Part shown: one piece after another, positions 34,701 through 45,300 of the stretch | Position numbering within the stretch: position 1 is the stretch's first letter | Layout: each line of letters opens with the position of its first letter | Assembly: GCF_009870125.1 (NCBI RefSeq) | Contig: NC_046679.1 | Span: forward strand, 18,724,001-18,788,000 | Direction of reading: 5' to 3' | DNA from: Drosophila pseudoobscura | Taxonomy: Eukaryota; Arthropoda; Insecta; Diptera; Drosophilidae | Length of the DNA: 64,000 nt | The notes under the pieces: model-generated | What the model saw: only the letters and a program-made list of their open reading frames with translations | Told to the model about the DNA's origin: nothing | Databases searched by the model: none | Program-made: the position numbers and the translations under genes

Positions 34701-36078
34701 TTTATCTATTTGAACTTCTGCCAATTTTTCATTTAAATGCTCGTCTTCCTGCCGAATCTTGTCTTGCCTCCGAGCTAATCGTTCTTCTATCTCTAATTCT
34801 CTCGAAGCTGTATCTACTGGCTTAGCTGAGCCAAAAACATTTAATGATGTTGTCAAGCCCGGCTTTGAAACATTTGTTTCAGTGATATCAGCATCTTCAA
34901 AATCTGGGTTTGTCTTTATATCTGGTAAAGGTAGCGTTCGAGGTTTCAAGTTCAACTTTGGCCTTTCTTCTTGTTTAGAGTCGTCATCTGTTACATAACG
35001 TTCAATATTTTTTCCACGACCATCTCGAAATCTGTCATTCATTTGATCAAAGTCTCTCCTCGGAGGCGAAGAATCATTAGATTGGGGTCTCACGCTTGTG
35101 CGCCAAGATCCAGGTGCGTTAGATTCTTCCCTTTCAGTTATAGGTTTCCTTTCTCGATTAAAGCCTCTGTCAAAATTCGCTGTATATCCACCAAAACTAC
35201 TGCCATTATTTTGACTATCTCGCCTCCAATTCACAGAGTCTCTATTGTCACTGCTATTACCAAACCCTTCAAAACGACGATTCGTTTTTGGACGGTTTTG
35301 CTGGTCATTTTCATTCGATAGCTCTATACGAATGCGACGTCCTTTGATGGATGGGTCTGGCAAGCTAAGCACATGAATTAGATCGTCCCTGCTTTCCAAT
35401 TCCACATAGCCGAAACCACGGGATCGTCCGTTTTCACCATCTTCCCGTGGTAGCCGCAATGATATTAAATTTATAGACCCAAAAAATTCATAAAGGTCGT
35501 CTTCGTTCGCATCAAAAGGCAAGTTATTGATGTAAGCTATAAAAGGAGGCCTGTGCGGAATGGAATTATCATCAAATATCCGATTTGCTCGAGGCGCAGT
35601 AGGAAGCTGATAAACTGAAGGTAATGTGCTACTCCCGTCGTCACTGTCATCGCCATCCAAGTTTCTAATTTTTTTCGAAACTTGCGTTGTTCCGGCTGGT
35701 GTGTCACCATTAGAAAGAAACGATTGCAGCGAAATGACTGTTCCCTTGTTCTTTTTACCCTTTTTTCCTACAGAATATAAGAAAACAATTTATTTGATTG
35801 CAAATTTAAATGAAATTTCAATACACAATACACCACTAACATACCACACATTGTTAAAATGTATTACAAGATATGTGTAATAAAATACTAAAAATATTTG
35901 CACACATATGCATGTGTTTAAATGTTTGTATTACGTGTCTAGCATAAAACCACGAGGATAGTAGACACACAACTTTCTACTAGTACTAAATAAAACAGGT
36001 CAAAACAAATCTAATAAATCATTAATCAGCGGATAGTAAAATAATGAAGCAATTGTATATCAAACCTGCGGACGCCAT
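28785..36078 (-). CDS. eIF4B: Eukaryotic translation initiation factor 4B
   Basis: Five minus-strand exons: 36078-36066 (MASAG), 35767-34613, 33055-33001, 30302-30185, 28838-28785; all joins are GT-AG with matching phases, total 464 residues. The start is MASAGKKGKKNKGTVISLQS. An RRM lies at about residues 79-155, with RNP2 IAYINNLP and RNP1 RGFGYVEL. The rest is charged and disordered: an Arg/Asp/Asn-rich part, an acidic-basic helix-like part (EIEERLARRQDKIRQEDEHL) and the tail VLQSSNKYSGLDDEGSE. eIF4B stimulates the eIF4A helicase and 43S recruitment during cap-dependent initiation. Introns carry DINE-1 copies, a reverse-transcriptase pseudogene and other remnants. Exon 4 (30302-30185) ends PKYNPNQTGP and joins the last exon in phase 0. 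Confidence 0.93.
29115..29330 (-). mobile_element. DINE-1/mini-me 3'-half fragment
   Basis: GAGGGGGAACGTTGTGAGTT, TTTATACCCGATACATAGTC, then a CTCTGCCAGATTGAACGACA block and GCCACTGCAAATTAATATGA, matching the 3' half of the 10138 copy in inverse orientation. It stops before the GTCY tract. Confidence 0.75.
29340..29965 (+). pseudogene. LOA/R1-type retrotransposon, RT end and RNase H region
   Basis: The plus strand contains YGVTVWWPALSKKTISWAK and RTGALCISGALRTTP (in shifted frames), then LIWVTGHRDIEGNCIADELA near 29690-29750, the GHxxIxGNxxAD signature of the retrotransposon RNase H. Frameshifts occur between blocks. It lies in the last eIF4B intron. Confidence 0.75.
30005..30105 (-). repeat. 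DINE-1 fragment
   Basis: GACTTGACTCGGCTTTTGAT, GCTGATCAAGAATATATTTT and GGGGTCGAAAACTC: the inverted DINE-1 core only. Confidence 0.65.
30651..31800 (-). pseudogene. Jockey/CR1-group reverse transcriptase pseudogene
   Basis: Minus strand 31778-31134 is one open frame: SPGPDGVPVCVLRYCAEAL, FIIPLHKKSSKSDAK, HGFIRRRSTTTNLLEF, TDFSKAFDSVNHSLLAHNL, SGVPQGSNLGPLLFTLFIND, then VTMYADDVKFCVQ with the catalytic YADD. A second frame (31109-30651) continues with KCKVMTFHRSSPLLAPYALF and LDPKLKFTEHISTMV. The stretch between SKSDAK and IIEKVL is shorter than in related polymerases, where a conserved NYRGI-type block is expected. Sits in the eIF4B intron 33000-30303. Confidence 0.8.
31801..33000. other. 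eIF4B intron sequence with repeat fragments
   Basis: Contains the inverted copy of the 21888 repeat (32105-32185), another related piece at 32370-32490 (ACGTAAACCGCAAAAGTAAA) and a very diverged DINE-1 core at 32725-32825. No gene was recognised. Confidence 0.45.
32105..32185 (-). repeat. Inverted copy of the repeat at 21888-21975
   Basis: Complementary to 21888-21975 almost base for base (GATTTACTTTTGAATACACA, AATTGGTGCTCCCGTTTTCA, TTCCGCAAGATTTATTCGTT). Confidence 0.75.
34095..34562 (-). mobile_element. DINE-1/mini-me element
   Basis: Inverted copy: TTTATACCCGATGCTGACCG, GCCACAGATTTTCGTCCTCT, GGGACGGACAGACAGACATG, then a diverged core. It lies in eIF4B intron 34612-33056, 50 bp from the splice donor. 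Confidence 0.8.
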
Positions 36079-36636
36079 TTTCACAGAATATTCTAAACAA
36101 ACTTAAATTTTGAGATGTTTTACGTATGCATAAATGAATATGACAATTTTCTTATATCATTATCGACCTTATATTAGCCGATTGTTATGTCAAGATAGCA
36201 TTTATTGTTGGCGTTGTCTTGACATATAAAAAATGGAACACGGTACAAACAATATATAACAGAATCATATTAGTTTTGTAAAAAATTTTTGAGTACTGCA
36301 CTTCTACCACGCAACATAAAATAAAGCTGGCTAACTTATAGCAAACATTTTTTAGATAACGTGGTGAATGAATGAATGAACAATAAATAAGCAGATTTTG
36401 TAAATTATCATGTTTAGTTTCGTCGATTTTTCTCATGATCCAATGCGATGGTGAATTCTAGTATCTTCAATGTTTCTTTGATTAAATCCATGTTATTCGA
36501 TGTTTCAAACGAGGTCATTTGGTACCCACAATTGTATTTTTGAGTGTTCGGTCGTTTCGTCCCAAAGCAATGAATTTCCATCAATAATAGAAATTTAACT
36601 TTTCCACTAATAGGCTCTGCACACTGAGCCCATCCC
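36079..36636. other. eIF4B 5' flank
   Basis: Upstream of the eIF4B start; probably contains its 5' UTR and promoter. No transposon and no clear core promoter motif was recognised. The Harbinger element begins at its far end. Confidence 0.4.
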
Positions 36637-36774
36637 GGGGGAATGGTGGGATTTTTTTACAGATGTGAAACTCCGATTCACACTACCACCATCCACCATC
36701 CGTCAAAAACAGCTGATGCCAATAACAAGTTCATTAAATTTGCGCGGAAGATTTATTAATTCTTGGTTATTATA

Positions 36775-38213
36775 ATGGATGATGAAGATATAGCAATTAT
36801 TTCGGCTGTGGTTGCACAGCAAAATATTTTCTTGCACCAACTAATAATGTTGAATAATGATGATGACTTTAACTTTGACGAAGATGAGATGCTTGACTGG
36901 GTAACTGCCATAAAAACACAAAAGCCATGAAGGTTATGGTCGTTTGTGAGTACTTCTACTAACTTCAACCAAAGTTTAAAGTACAAGGATATATTTTATG
37001 GTTTTAGAAGCGGTTCGGGACATTTTGGTAGAAAGATGTACCAGAAAACAACGAGGCGTTTTTCAAAGAGAGTTTCCGAATGGAGAGGCCCTGCTTTGAT
37101 ATTTTAGTGAATCGGCTTGAAGTGCTGCGAAAGAAGGACACCAACTGCCGAGCTGCAATTCCTTTGGAAAAGCGCATCGCCATTGCGCTATACACTTTGG
37201 GCTCGTCCTCTGTGTACCGAACAGTTGGCAGGCTTTTCGGTGTAGCTCCAAACAGTGTGTGTAATATCCTGCACGAGTTTTGCAGAGCACTTATCGACGA
37301 GTTTTCGAAGGAGTACATGTCGCCCAATTACCTAACTTCCGACAAAATTGATGAGTGCGTAAAGGGATTCGAGGCAATTGGGTTTCCTCAGTGCCTAGGT
37401 GCGATTGGTAGGAAATCAATAAGAACTTCAGCAATATGTTTACATATAAATTGGTTTTTAAACTTCCTTTTTATTCTAGATGGATGCCACATCGAAATAA
37501 AACCACCAGCAGCTGAGGCAGTAGACCACCATAACTATAAGGGCTGGTATTCCACAGTCTTGTTTGCCCTAGTGGATTATAGGCATGCAAATACCTTGCA
37601 CAAAAATATGTATTTAGCAAGTTGGTTTAATGTCCTAAATTATTTAAATCCGATTCTTTTTAGATACAGATTTACATATATAAATATCGGCTCTGCAGGA
37701 AGGTGCAATGACTCGATGATATACCAGAAGTCAAGCCTTACAAAACATATCGAAGCATCGGCATTACTCCAAGAGAAAGCCAAGGAAATAAGCGGAGTAA
37801 ACGTCCCTGTAATGTTTATCGGGGACTCGGCATATAGGTTTTCTAAAAAGCTGATGAAACCTTACCCGTTTTCCACAGTCGCCTCTTTGGAACAGCGCAC
37901 GTTTAACTATAACCTTACCAAAGCTAGGCGAGTGGTGGAAAATGCATTTGGGCATTTAAAAGCCAGATTTCGAATAATCGGATAAGGACTTGGTAGCCAC
38001 CACAAAAATAATAGCGCCATAATAATGAGCTGTTGTATTTTACACAATATATTGAATATGCACAACAGCGCGATTAATGAAAATTGGGAGCTTGCAACAA
38101 ATGAGCAGCGCGAACAGCCCGATACCAGCAACAGTTCTGCTGACTTTAATCAGTCAGCAGAACAGATACGATCTGCAATCGCAAAATATTGTGTAGACCG
38201 TAATGAAAATTAA
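36775..38213 (+). pseudogene. PIF/Harbinger transposase, nonsense-broken
   Basis: From MDDEDIAIISAVVAQQ (36775) through KDVPENNEAFFKESFRMERP (37032 on), LGSSSVYRTVGRLFGVAPNS, DGCHIEIKPPAAEAVDHHNY, INIGSAGRCNDSMIYQ, PVMFIGDSAY, KARRVVENAFGHLKARFRII to a C-terminus ending CVDRNEN (38213). The catalytic D, D, E are kept (DGCH, CNDS, VVENAFG). In-frame stops lie at 36928 (TGA), 37029 (TAG) and 37983 (TAA). The first two might be removed by splicing of a short intron near 36950-37031; the third interrupts a conserved stretch. Two likely introns, 37408-37479 (GT-AG, 72 nt) and 37583-37663 (GC-AG, 81 nt), are multiples of three and stop-free. Family is certain, activity unlikely. Confidence 0.85.
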
Positions 38214-38217
38214 AAAC

Positions 38218-39032
38218 TTATTTATTTTTATTTTTTAAAACTTCTAAAAAGTCGTTCTGGAATTTTGTTTGGTCTCTGATCAAGTCCTGCACCATCTTCT
38301 CCTGCCTAACGTGGTGGTCCTTTTGTTGTTCGAGACGCTCCTGGGCGATCTCTGCCAGCAACGAAATGTCGGTCTTTTTCTTTTTCTTTGGCGAAGGCCC
38401 AGACAAGGTGCTGGAGCTACAAGATCCGTCCAGGTCCATCTCAATAATATCCGAAAAGTACTCAACAGGATCTGCAATGAACATCTTAAATGAAATATAT
38501 TTTTTTAGCAATAAATTATAAAACTTACTGTCGTTGTCCAATGTGCTCTGCTCCATGTTGTTTATCCGGTAGCACCCCAGAAATGAGTTTAATTTATCGT
38601 AATGTTGCCACCCAGAAGGAGCACCCCCGCTCGGTCCAATTTTACTTTTTTCAATCCTGCAAAGTATAAAAAAATAGTAGGTTTCACAATCTTTTATTTG
38701 GCAGAGTCAATAATATTTACCTGTATTTTTTGGTCATGTTCTCGAGCTTTGTGCTTATCTCGCCCCATCCAAGCTCAAGCCCAGCCTCCTTCATGGACTC
38801 GGCCATCTCCATGTACACATGTGAATTTTTGCGTGGTCCGCGCAAATCTTCAATTTTCTCCTGCCATATGTCAATCAGCAGGCACTCAAGCGCGGCACTC
38901 CATTTCACCCTGCCGCCTGCTGTTGTTCTCTTGTTTGCTGCATTGTGTAAAAATATTATATATTATAAACAATAAAAAACAAATATATCTATTCAACGTA
39001 CCACTGGAGGAGTTTTCTGGCACAAAATCCAT
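38218..39032 (-). CDS. Harbinger Myb/SANT-like DNA-binding partner protein
   Basis: Four minus-strand exons: 39032-39002, 38937-38721, 38656-38529, 38471-38218; GT-AG, phases 1,2,1, total 209 residues without any stop or shift. The start is MDFVPENSSS. Residues 20-82 form a Myb/SANT-like (MADF-like) domain: VKWSAALECLLIDIWQEKIE ... GWGEISTKLENMTKKYR, followed by KIGPSGGAPSGWQHYDKLNS. The C-terminal half has a basic patch (SPKKKKKTD) and a coiled-coil-like helix (LAEIAQERLEQQKDHHVRQE). In Harbinger elements such a protein helps import the transposase into the nucleus and binds element ends. It converges on the broken transposase with 4 bp between the two stop codons. Confidence 0.85.
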
Positions 39033-39229
39033 TTTATCAATAAGTTTTTCGAAAATTTGGTCTGCTGTCCTTCTGAGCTGTTCTGTTGTTGTTTTTGTTT
39101 TTTGTTAATTTTGTCACAACCATTGTTTACGTTTTCGCAGTGAATACCATTTTTCCATTGTGAATGACAATTATTCAGAGTTGCATTTGAAAACCATCGG
39201 CTAACTATCGCATAGAAACGTGCGGTTTA

Positions 39230-40060
39230 GGAACATCCAAAATGGACTAACTGGGAAATTTTCGGAACGGCAAAACCTTACGGACCATCCCCGAAATGGA
39301 TGGTGGATGGAGGAGTAAACGGAGTTGAACTGCATGCCAGACTTGAGGGCATACATAAAGTCCCACAGGTGCAGGGAACTGGACACCATGATGGAGAAGG
39401 CAGACGAATTTGTCGGGAGAGCCGACAATCAAAGCCCCGGCAGCGAATCCCTTCAACAAGCCGGCCGAGACAACGGTGTGTCGACGGTGGACAAACGGCC
39501 CGGGAAACGGACCAGCGCGGGAGGAGGGGGTGTGCGATTCAACACATCGACACAAACGAATAGTAATATCAAAAACGGAAACGTAAAAAATGCGGCTCAG
39601 GTGTGGGCGTGCTCCGCGCTCCGACCACTCACATACTGTTGGAGATGAGGAAAAGTGGGCATATCGGTGTGTCAGTGCTGCAGGAAGACGGGAAACGCCC
39701 CCCTACCCATGCGGCGGAGGGCCGTGCCAGGATCGCAAGAGCCTAGTCAGTGGGTTGACCAGTGAAGAAGAGCAGCTATCCGCAATAGTGGAAGTCACGG
39801 GCATGGAGCTGCAAGCCACTGTAGGCTCGGGGACTACGAGCATTTTCGTGAACTGAGAGCTGGTGAACCGTCTGAAGGGTGAGGGTTAGCGGATGGGCAT
39901 AGCTAGGAGGTCACACGTCATCGATGTAAAGGTAGCTTTGGGAGCAAGCCGATCCCAATGACTTTACTCGTGCTACCGGGCGTGATTGATGAATTGGTTG
40001 TGGGGTGGACTGTGGACAGTGGTGAACTGTACAGGGCACAGGGTAAGGAGGAGAGACTGG
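39230..40060 (+). pseudogene. Ty3/gypsy-like gag and aspartic-protease fragment
   Basis: The plus strand has LNCMPDLRAYIKSHRCRELD, MEKADEFVGRADNQ, then a knuckle-like CWR-GKVG region in a shifted frame near 39640, then VEVTGMELQATVGSGTTSIF, which resembles a retroelement protease with its D-S/T-G changed to GSGTT, then LPGVIDELVVGW. Several stops. I judge gypsy-type from gag and protease order, not from a confirmed match. Confidence 0.5.
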
Positions 40061-40239
40061 CCGTGGCGAACACGGCCCCAGAATTCAACACAAAGACGGA
40101 AATAACCCAGGCCGCGGCCCCGGCTGCGCCTGAGACTCTCGCGGACATACGCATTTGCAGGTCCTGGCTCGCCCATCTCCCAGTCCTCCCTAGTTGAGAT
40201 TGATAACTGGAAAAGCGTCGAGAGGTGATCACTGGGGAT

Positions 40240-41345
40240 ACAATAAACTTTCTTCTCCGGTAATTGCGGGAGTATCGTAAGGATTTCCGAGTGCCGAACC
40301 CTGGACGCATTCCACAGTTTCGCTTCTCTCATTCTGAGGGCGGAAAGTGTTGCCGCCTTCTTTCCTACGAGATCTACTGGGAGGAGGTCAAGTATGGTAT
40401 CCTGGACTTCCCCTGGAGTAGTGCGTAGCCCGTCAGTTATGCATATCCCTGCCATGCTTTGAACTCTACTAAGTCTGTTGAGACAAGTTCTTTTGCTTTC
40501 CTACATGTGTAAAAGGCCACTGTGGCTTTCTTTACTGTATCCTGTATGCTAAGTTTCCAATCGAGCTTTCTGTCGAGGATTACGCCAAGGGTACTTGGCA
40601 TTATTGCTTAATGCTAGCGCTTCACCACAGAGTTTTGGGGGAGATAGTACGGGAACTTTGTTCTTCTTAGTAAAAGCACAACTTCCGTTTTAGACGGGTT
40701 GACCCAGTAACCACCCGCCTCCATCTCCCGGACCAGCTCGTTCACTGCCGCGTTCCAAAGGAGGGGCGAGAGGACTCCGCACTGCGTTGACGTCCCAAGT
40801 CAAACCCCAGGTACGTCAGTGCAGCCGTGATGGCGGTCGGAAGGATGTTATTAAAGGCACCTTCTATGTTGAGAAAGGCTACCATGGAGAATTCCTTAAA
40901 GTTAAGGGCCGTTTCGGTGGATTTTCCCTTCCGATAGGCATGCTGAGGTAGGCGATCAGAATGGGCGGAATACTCGCCGGGAGATGCAGCCCCAGGAGCC
41001 GTTCCATCGTCTTCAGAAGGAAAGACGATAGGATAATAGGTCTGAAAAGTTTTGGGGCAGTGTGCGAAGACTTTCCTGCCTTGGGAATAAAAACGACTTT
41101 GGTCTGAAGGAGGCGCAAAGTAGTTGGATCTGTTTTCATCGCAACCAGGGAAGTGGTGGACGTAGTCCACGATTGGTCGCTGTTCTTCAAGTAGCCCAGG
41201 GTGGGTGTTGTCTTCGAGAGAAGTCTGCGCAAGCGCGAGGCTTCTGAGTTACTCTCGATTTCGCTGCAGAGCTTACGCCAGGAGGCGCGTTTGGCTTTTC
41301 TAAGTTCTAGTTGTAAGCACCTTCACCGATTTGACCATTAACAGG
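40240..41345 (-). pseudogene. LOA/R1-type non-LTR retrotransposon, RT and RNase H fragments
   Basis: Minus strand from 41345: TKVVFIPKAGKSSHTAPK, FRPIILSSFLLKTMERLLGL, then HAYRKGKSTETALN and FLNIEGAFNNILPTAITAAL in shifting frames (RT fingers and first catalytic region), then a gap, then MAGICITDGLRTTPGEVQDT and ALRMREAKLWN (40455-40300). Inverted relative to the neighbouring gypsy-like piece. Confidence 0.75.
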
Positions 41346-42091
41346 AGGTGACACCTCGTTGTTTTCCAGCACATCCCCTAAAAAGTTCCGAAACTCTTCT
41401 AACTTATGTGAAACATATGTTTGTAATTTAAGTATTATTTTGACTTAGTATCAATTACCATCTTTTTGATAAAGCAAAATCTGAATTTTCCAAATTTGCC
41501 AACCCCAAATACTTTCCGATTTTCAAGCGCAATAACTATTTTATTTATCGTTATTCAATACATTTTGTGAACCCAACGTAAAATTTTGACGGAAATAAGT
41601 GGTTAGGTCTCGATTGACCACATCGATACATCGGAATATAATCTCAGCTACAGATAACAATGGATTTTCTGCCCTGAATACATACTTCTGCGCTTAACAT
41701 ACAACATTTTGATGTTGACAAAATATTGCGAAAACGGGAGCTCCGAAAAATTACAGCGGACCGTTTCGGTTGAAGGCGTAAAACACAAAAGCAAGTGAAA
41801 GCCGATTGTTCATGTCGACCAGGACATATACAATAAAGCTGTATCAATCTTTCTGCGGGCAGACGCTCTACCAAAGCAACAAAAGGCAATGAAGAATAGT
41901 TCCGCCTAGAAATATTTCAAATCGTAATTCGAATTGTAAGTTGTTTGAAAAATACAACAGACGCAATAGAAAATAGAGAGACTAGTAATTGGTGGGAATA
42001 AGTAAACATATGTATGTGTATCTGGAGATACAATCTGGTGATTGTTCGGAAAATGCTTGAAGTCCAGGAGGAGCAACAGAAATTACATGCA
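41346..42091. other. Harbinger-internal or flanking sequence, unassigned
   Basis: No gene recognised. A piece at 41715-41775 (GCGAAAACGGGAGCTCCGAA) belongs to the GGGAGC-type repeat family. Confidence 0.4.
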
Positions 42092-42313
42092 GGTTTTGAC
42101 GGATTGTGGATGGTGGATGTTGCCAGTGTGAATCGGCTTTTCAAATCTGTCATTTTTTCCACCGTTCCCCTTACATTTTCTGCGTGAGAAAAATCTTGTG
42201 ACCATTTATTATACTATCGTGTTAAAACATCGAAATTAGATTTAGTATCGATACATTGTTACAATAACGAGCCCTAAAAAATCATCATTAGATTGGTCCA
42301 CGTTTTGGCTAAA

Positions 42314-45300
42314 ATGGTGGATACACAGGTTATTATATTAAATATCATATTTTCCTTTTAAATCAAATTTTTTTTATGTTACAGTTGTCTAGTGCCTTGC
42401 GGGATTTGCCCAATAGGGTATTAAACGTTCACGTGGAGGAGCGGCCGCAATTGTTTCAAAATGTTTCTGCTGTTCTGAAAAATCCAGGTAAGTGTTGCAG
42501 GGTTAATATGTATATAAGTAAATTTTATGTAAGCACATAAACATATATAAAACACGATGAATCGATGCAGAAAAATATTGAAAACCAAAATCTACAAACG
42601 GAAGAAAAGCCTTACAGTTCCCCGTATCGTAAAAGCGGTGCATAAAGTGAGTTTATCCAACGATATTATCCGGCACTCCAACACCCAATTAGAATTATTT
42701 GTACATATACATCCATATGTATGTATTATTATTTGACATACTCTGCTCGTCACTAGAATGGGACAGTCACATTTTGTCTTGTAAATTATTCACCTTTATA
42801 AACCCTCACACAAGCTACGTACAAACAGTCTAGAAAAACAGAAAAACAAACAGTCAACATACAGCACCAATTTTTCAATATATCCGATTTTCGCAATCAA
42901 TCCAGCAGAACATGTATGATTTTCTTTGGATCATTGTCCTGTTGTCCTGGCGGCTCCATGTAGCCGCCGATGCTTTCAAATTTTCTTCCAATATCTTATA
43001 CTGGAAGCCATCCATATATCCTTCCACAAACACCAAATTGCCGACGCCATAGCGCCCGAAACCATTATACTACCGCTTCCATGCTTGACGGTGGGTATCA
43101 GATTCTTTACAGAAATCAATGGTTTCTTTAGGTGAACTTGGCTCATGAAACCATCCTTGTGCAAAAAATTGGCAATTGTTCTTGGGTGCATAATGAGTCC
43201 TGCACTTATTTTCGGGTATTTACTAACTTCCTTAAGGATGCTTCTCTCGTCGCGACTCGATAGCTTCTTTGGCCTTCCTGATCTCTTCTTATTTCCCGTG
43301 GAACTGTTGTTATTGTTGCGAAAGATGGTCTGGACGGTGGATCGACTTAATTTAACTACATCCTCGATTTCGCCATATGATTTTTTATCATGACGAAGAC
43401 TAAAAATTAAATTTCGAACTAAAAACTGTATTTGCTTCCTTTTTTCCCCCAAAAAAGAGTAACAATAATACTTTTTTGGACCCAATACACCCACTTGATA
43501 CGCAACGAAGCTAGGCGTCAAAATAGTCGGATATCACTTTTAATTAAAGGGAATTCCCACGCTGCATGTAAACTTTTTTTCTTGAACATTTAATGTTTTT
43601 TTCCTAGTTTAACTTTAGTATATATAATTTTTTAAAGACTTTTTTCTGAAATAAAGATATTTGTTAGTCTCCTAAATAATAGCACACCAACTTTTTTAAT
43701 TTTCATTGCGAAAACCCGAAATATTGAAAAATTGGTGCTCTCAGGCGGGCGCTGCGTTTTTCACTTACTTTTGCGGTTTACCCTTTTCTCCAAAACGTTC
43801 CGTTTTAAGGTGCTCAAGTTTTCAAATATTTTTGTTATCAATATGTTTCATTTTTATTTTTTTTTTGGCAAACAAAAATATCTGACCTGGCTGCTTTTTT
43901 CAATTGCTTGTTTTGAAAACGACGGCAGTATATCATACGTCTGTGCCTAGAATTGAAGAAGGCCAAGTGCAATGTTTTCAGCCAGCGAAGTCAGCGAATG
44001 CACCAAACCTAATTTCCTCGATAATCACCTGGCCACTACACTCTCCACCACCAGATTATGTCCCGGAGTGATCGACACCGATCGTAAAAAGAAAAGAAGG
44101 ATAGTGAATTAGCGGGTTTGAATATCCTTTTCGTGGTTTACTCCCATTTTCTTCCCTTTCTCGTTCTATTATCGAACGTAATAAACAGGACTTAGTTTTA
44201 TCGTTACTGTTGCAGTCACAAACACCTGCGCTAATTTATGGCCGTACACCTCATCTCCGACGTTGAATTGTATGTTTCCACTCCTCAAATTGTACACCCT
44301 TGCGTTGGTTGCATGAGCCTTTGCATTGTTGACTTTTGCTGCATTCCTTGCCAACTGCAGAGCATTGGGGTAACTAACTCTAGAATCATTTGATAGAAAG
44401 TTAAGTTTCCTGAGCAATTCGTAATCATTGACAAGTAGGGAGAATATCCGGTGGTTGTGTGTAAACTGGATGGAATAGCACCGTTAATCTCATTCAGTTG
44501 TTGATCCCAGGTAGTGTGATCTTTCCCACACACGGATCGCAGCCAAAACCGATCGCTTTAAGCGCTCGCTTGCATTCGCTTCAGCCGAATAAAAACCGGT
44601 ACAAATATGTTTAATTGAAAATCGAGTTAGAAAAGCTTCAAAGAACCCTGATCGAAATTGAGAACCATTGTCCGTTAAGATGGATTCCGGCACTCCAAAC
44701 GTAATGAAAATAGAATTTCTCAAGTACTCGAAAATCTTTTCCGAAGTGAATCGTTTCAATGGGCAGAGGAAATGGAATTTTGTACAATGATCCGCGATTA
44801 TTAATAATCCAATATTCCCTGCCTTTGAACGAGGGTACGGACCTGACAGATCCATGTAGAGTCGGTTAAACGGTCTCTCTGATTGAATTGGCTTCCCAAT
44901 GGTGGTCGTACTAGTGCATTTGGACTTTTGGTCTGTTGAAAAATTATTCACATACTCTCGGATTTGAACCAACATCTCTTAAGTTTTTCCACGGTTTTAC
45001 CCATTCCGGGAATGGGAACCCATAGTTTTTATGACTGGTGGTCAGATTCAGGATCTTCAATCGTTTATTTTTAAATCTGGGAGTTTTTCTTGGTTCTGCT
45101 GAATGCGTTCAATTAACTCTCAATTAATCGAACTCTAAATCGATGATCGCACCTATGTCTATAAACTCATCGACTGACGACTCATTTTTCCTTGACAGAG
45201 TGTCAAGTTCGAATTTCTTAATTCCCTTAATAACTGCTATACATTCTAGTTCCGTAACGGAATAGTTCCGTTGCGCTTTGGATAACTTAACCGACATGTA

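Larger units (their letters stand above)
36637..42170 (+). mobile_element. PIF/Harbinger DNA transposon interrupted by retroelement fragments
   Basis: The left subterminal sequence 36637-36710 (GGGGAATGGTGGGATTTTTT, GATTCACACTACCACCATCC, ACCATCCGTCAAAAA) recurs inverted at 42092-42170 (TTTTGACGGATTGTGGATGG, GCCAGTGTGAATCGGCTTTT). Between them are a transposase gene (36775-38213, plus), a convergent Myb/SANT-like gene (38218-39032, minus), and then foreign gypsy-like and LOA-type fragments (39230-41345). The outermost bases and target duplication were not resolved. Confidence 0.75.

Noticed and set aside
34971..35321. 116-residue plus-strand frame
   Set aside because: Antisense shadow of the eIF4B exon 35767-34613.
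38602..39108. 168-residue plus-strand frame
   Set aside because: Antisense to the spliced Myb-like gene, whose exons agree in phase and domain content.
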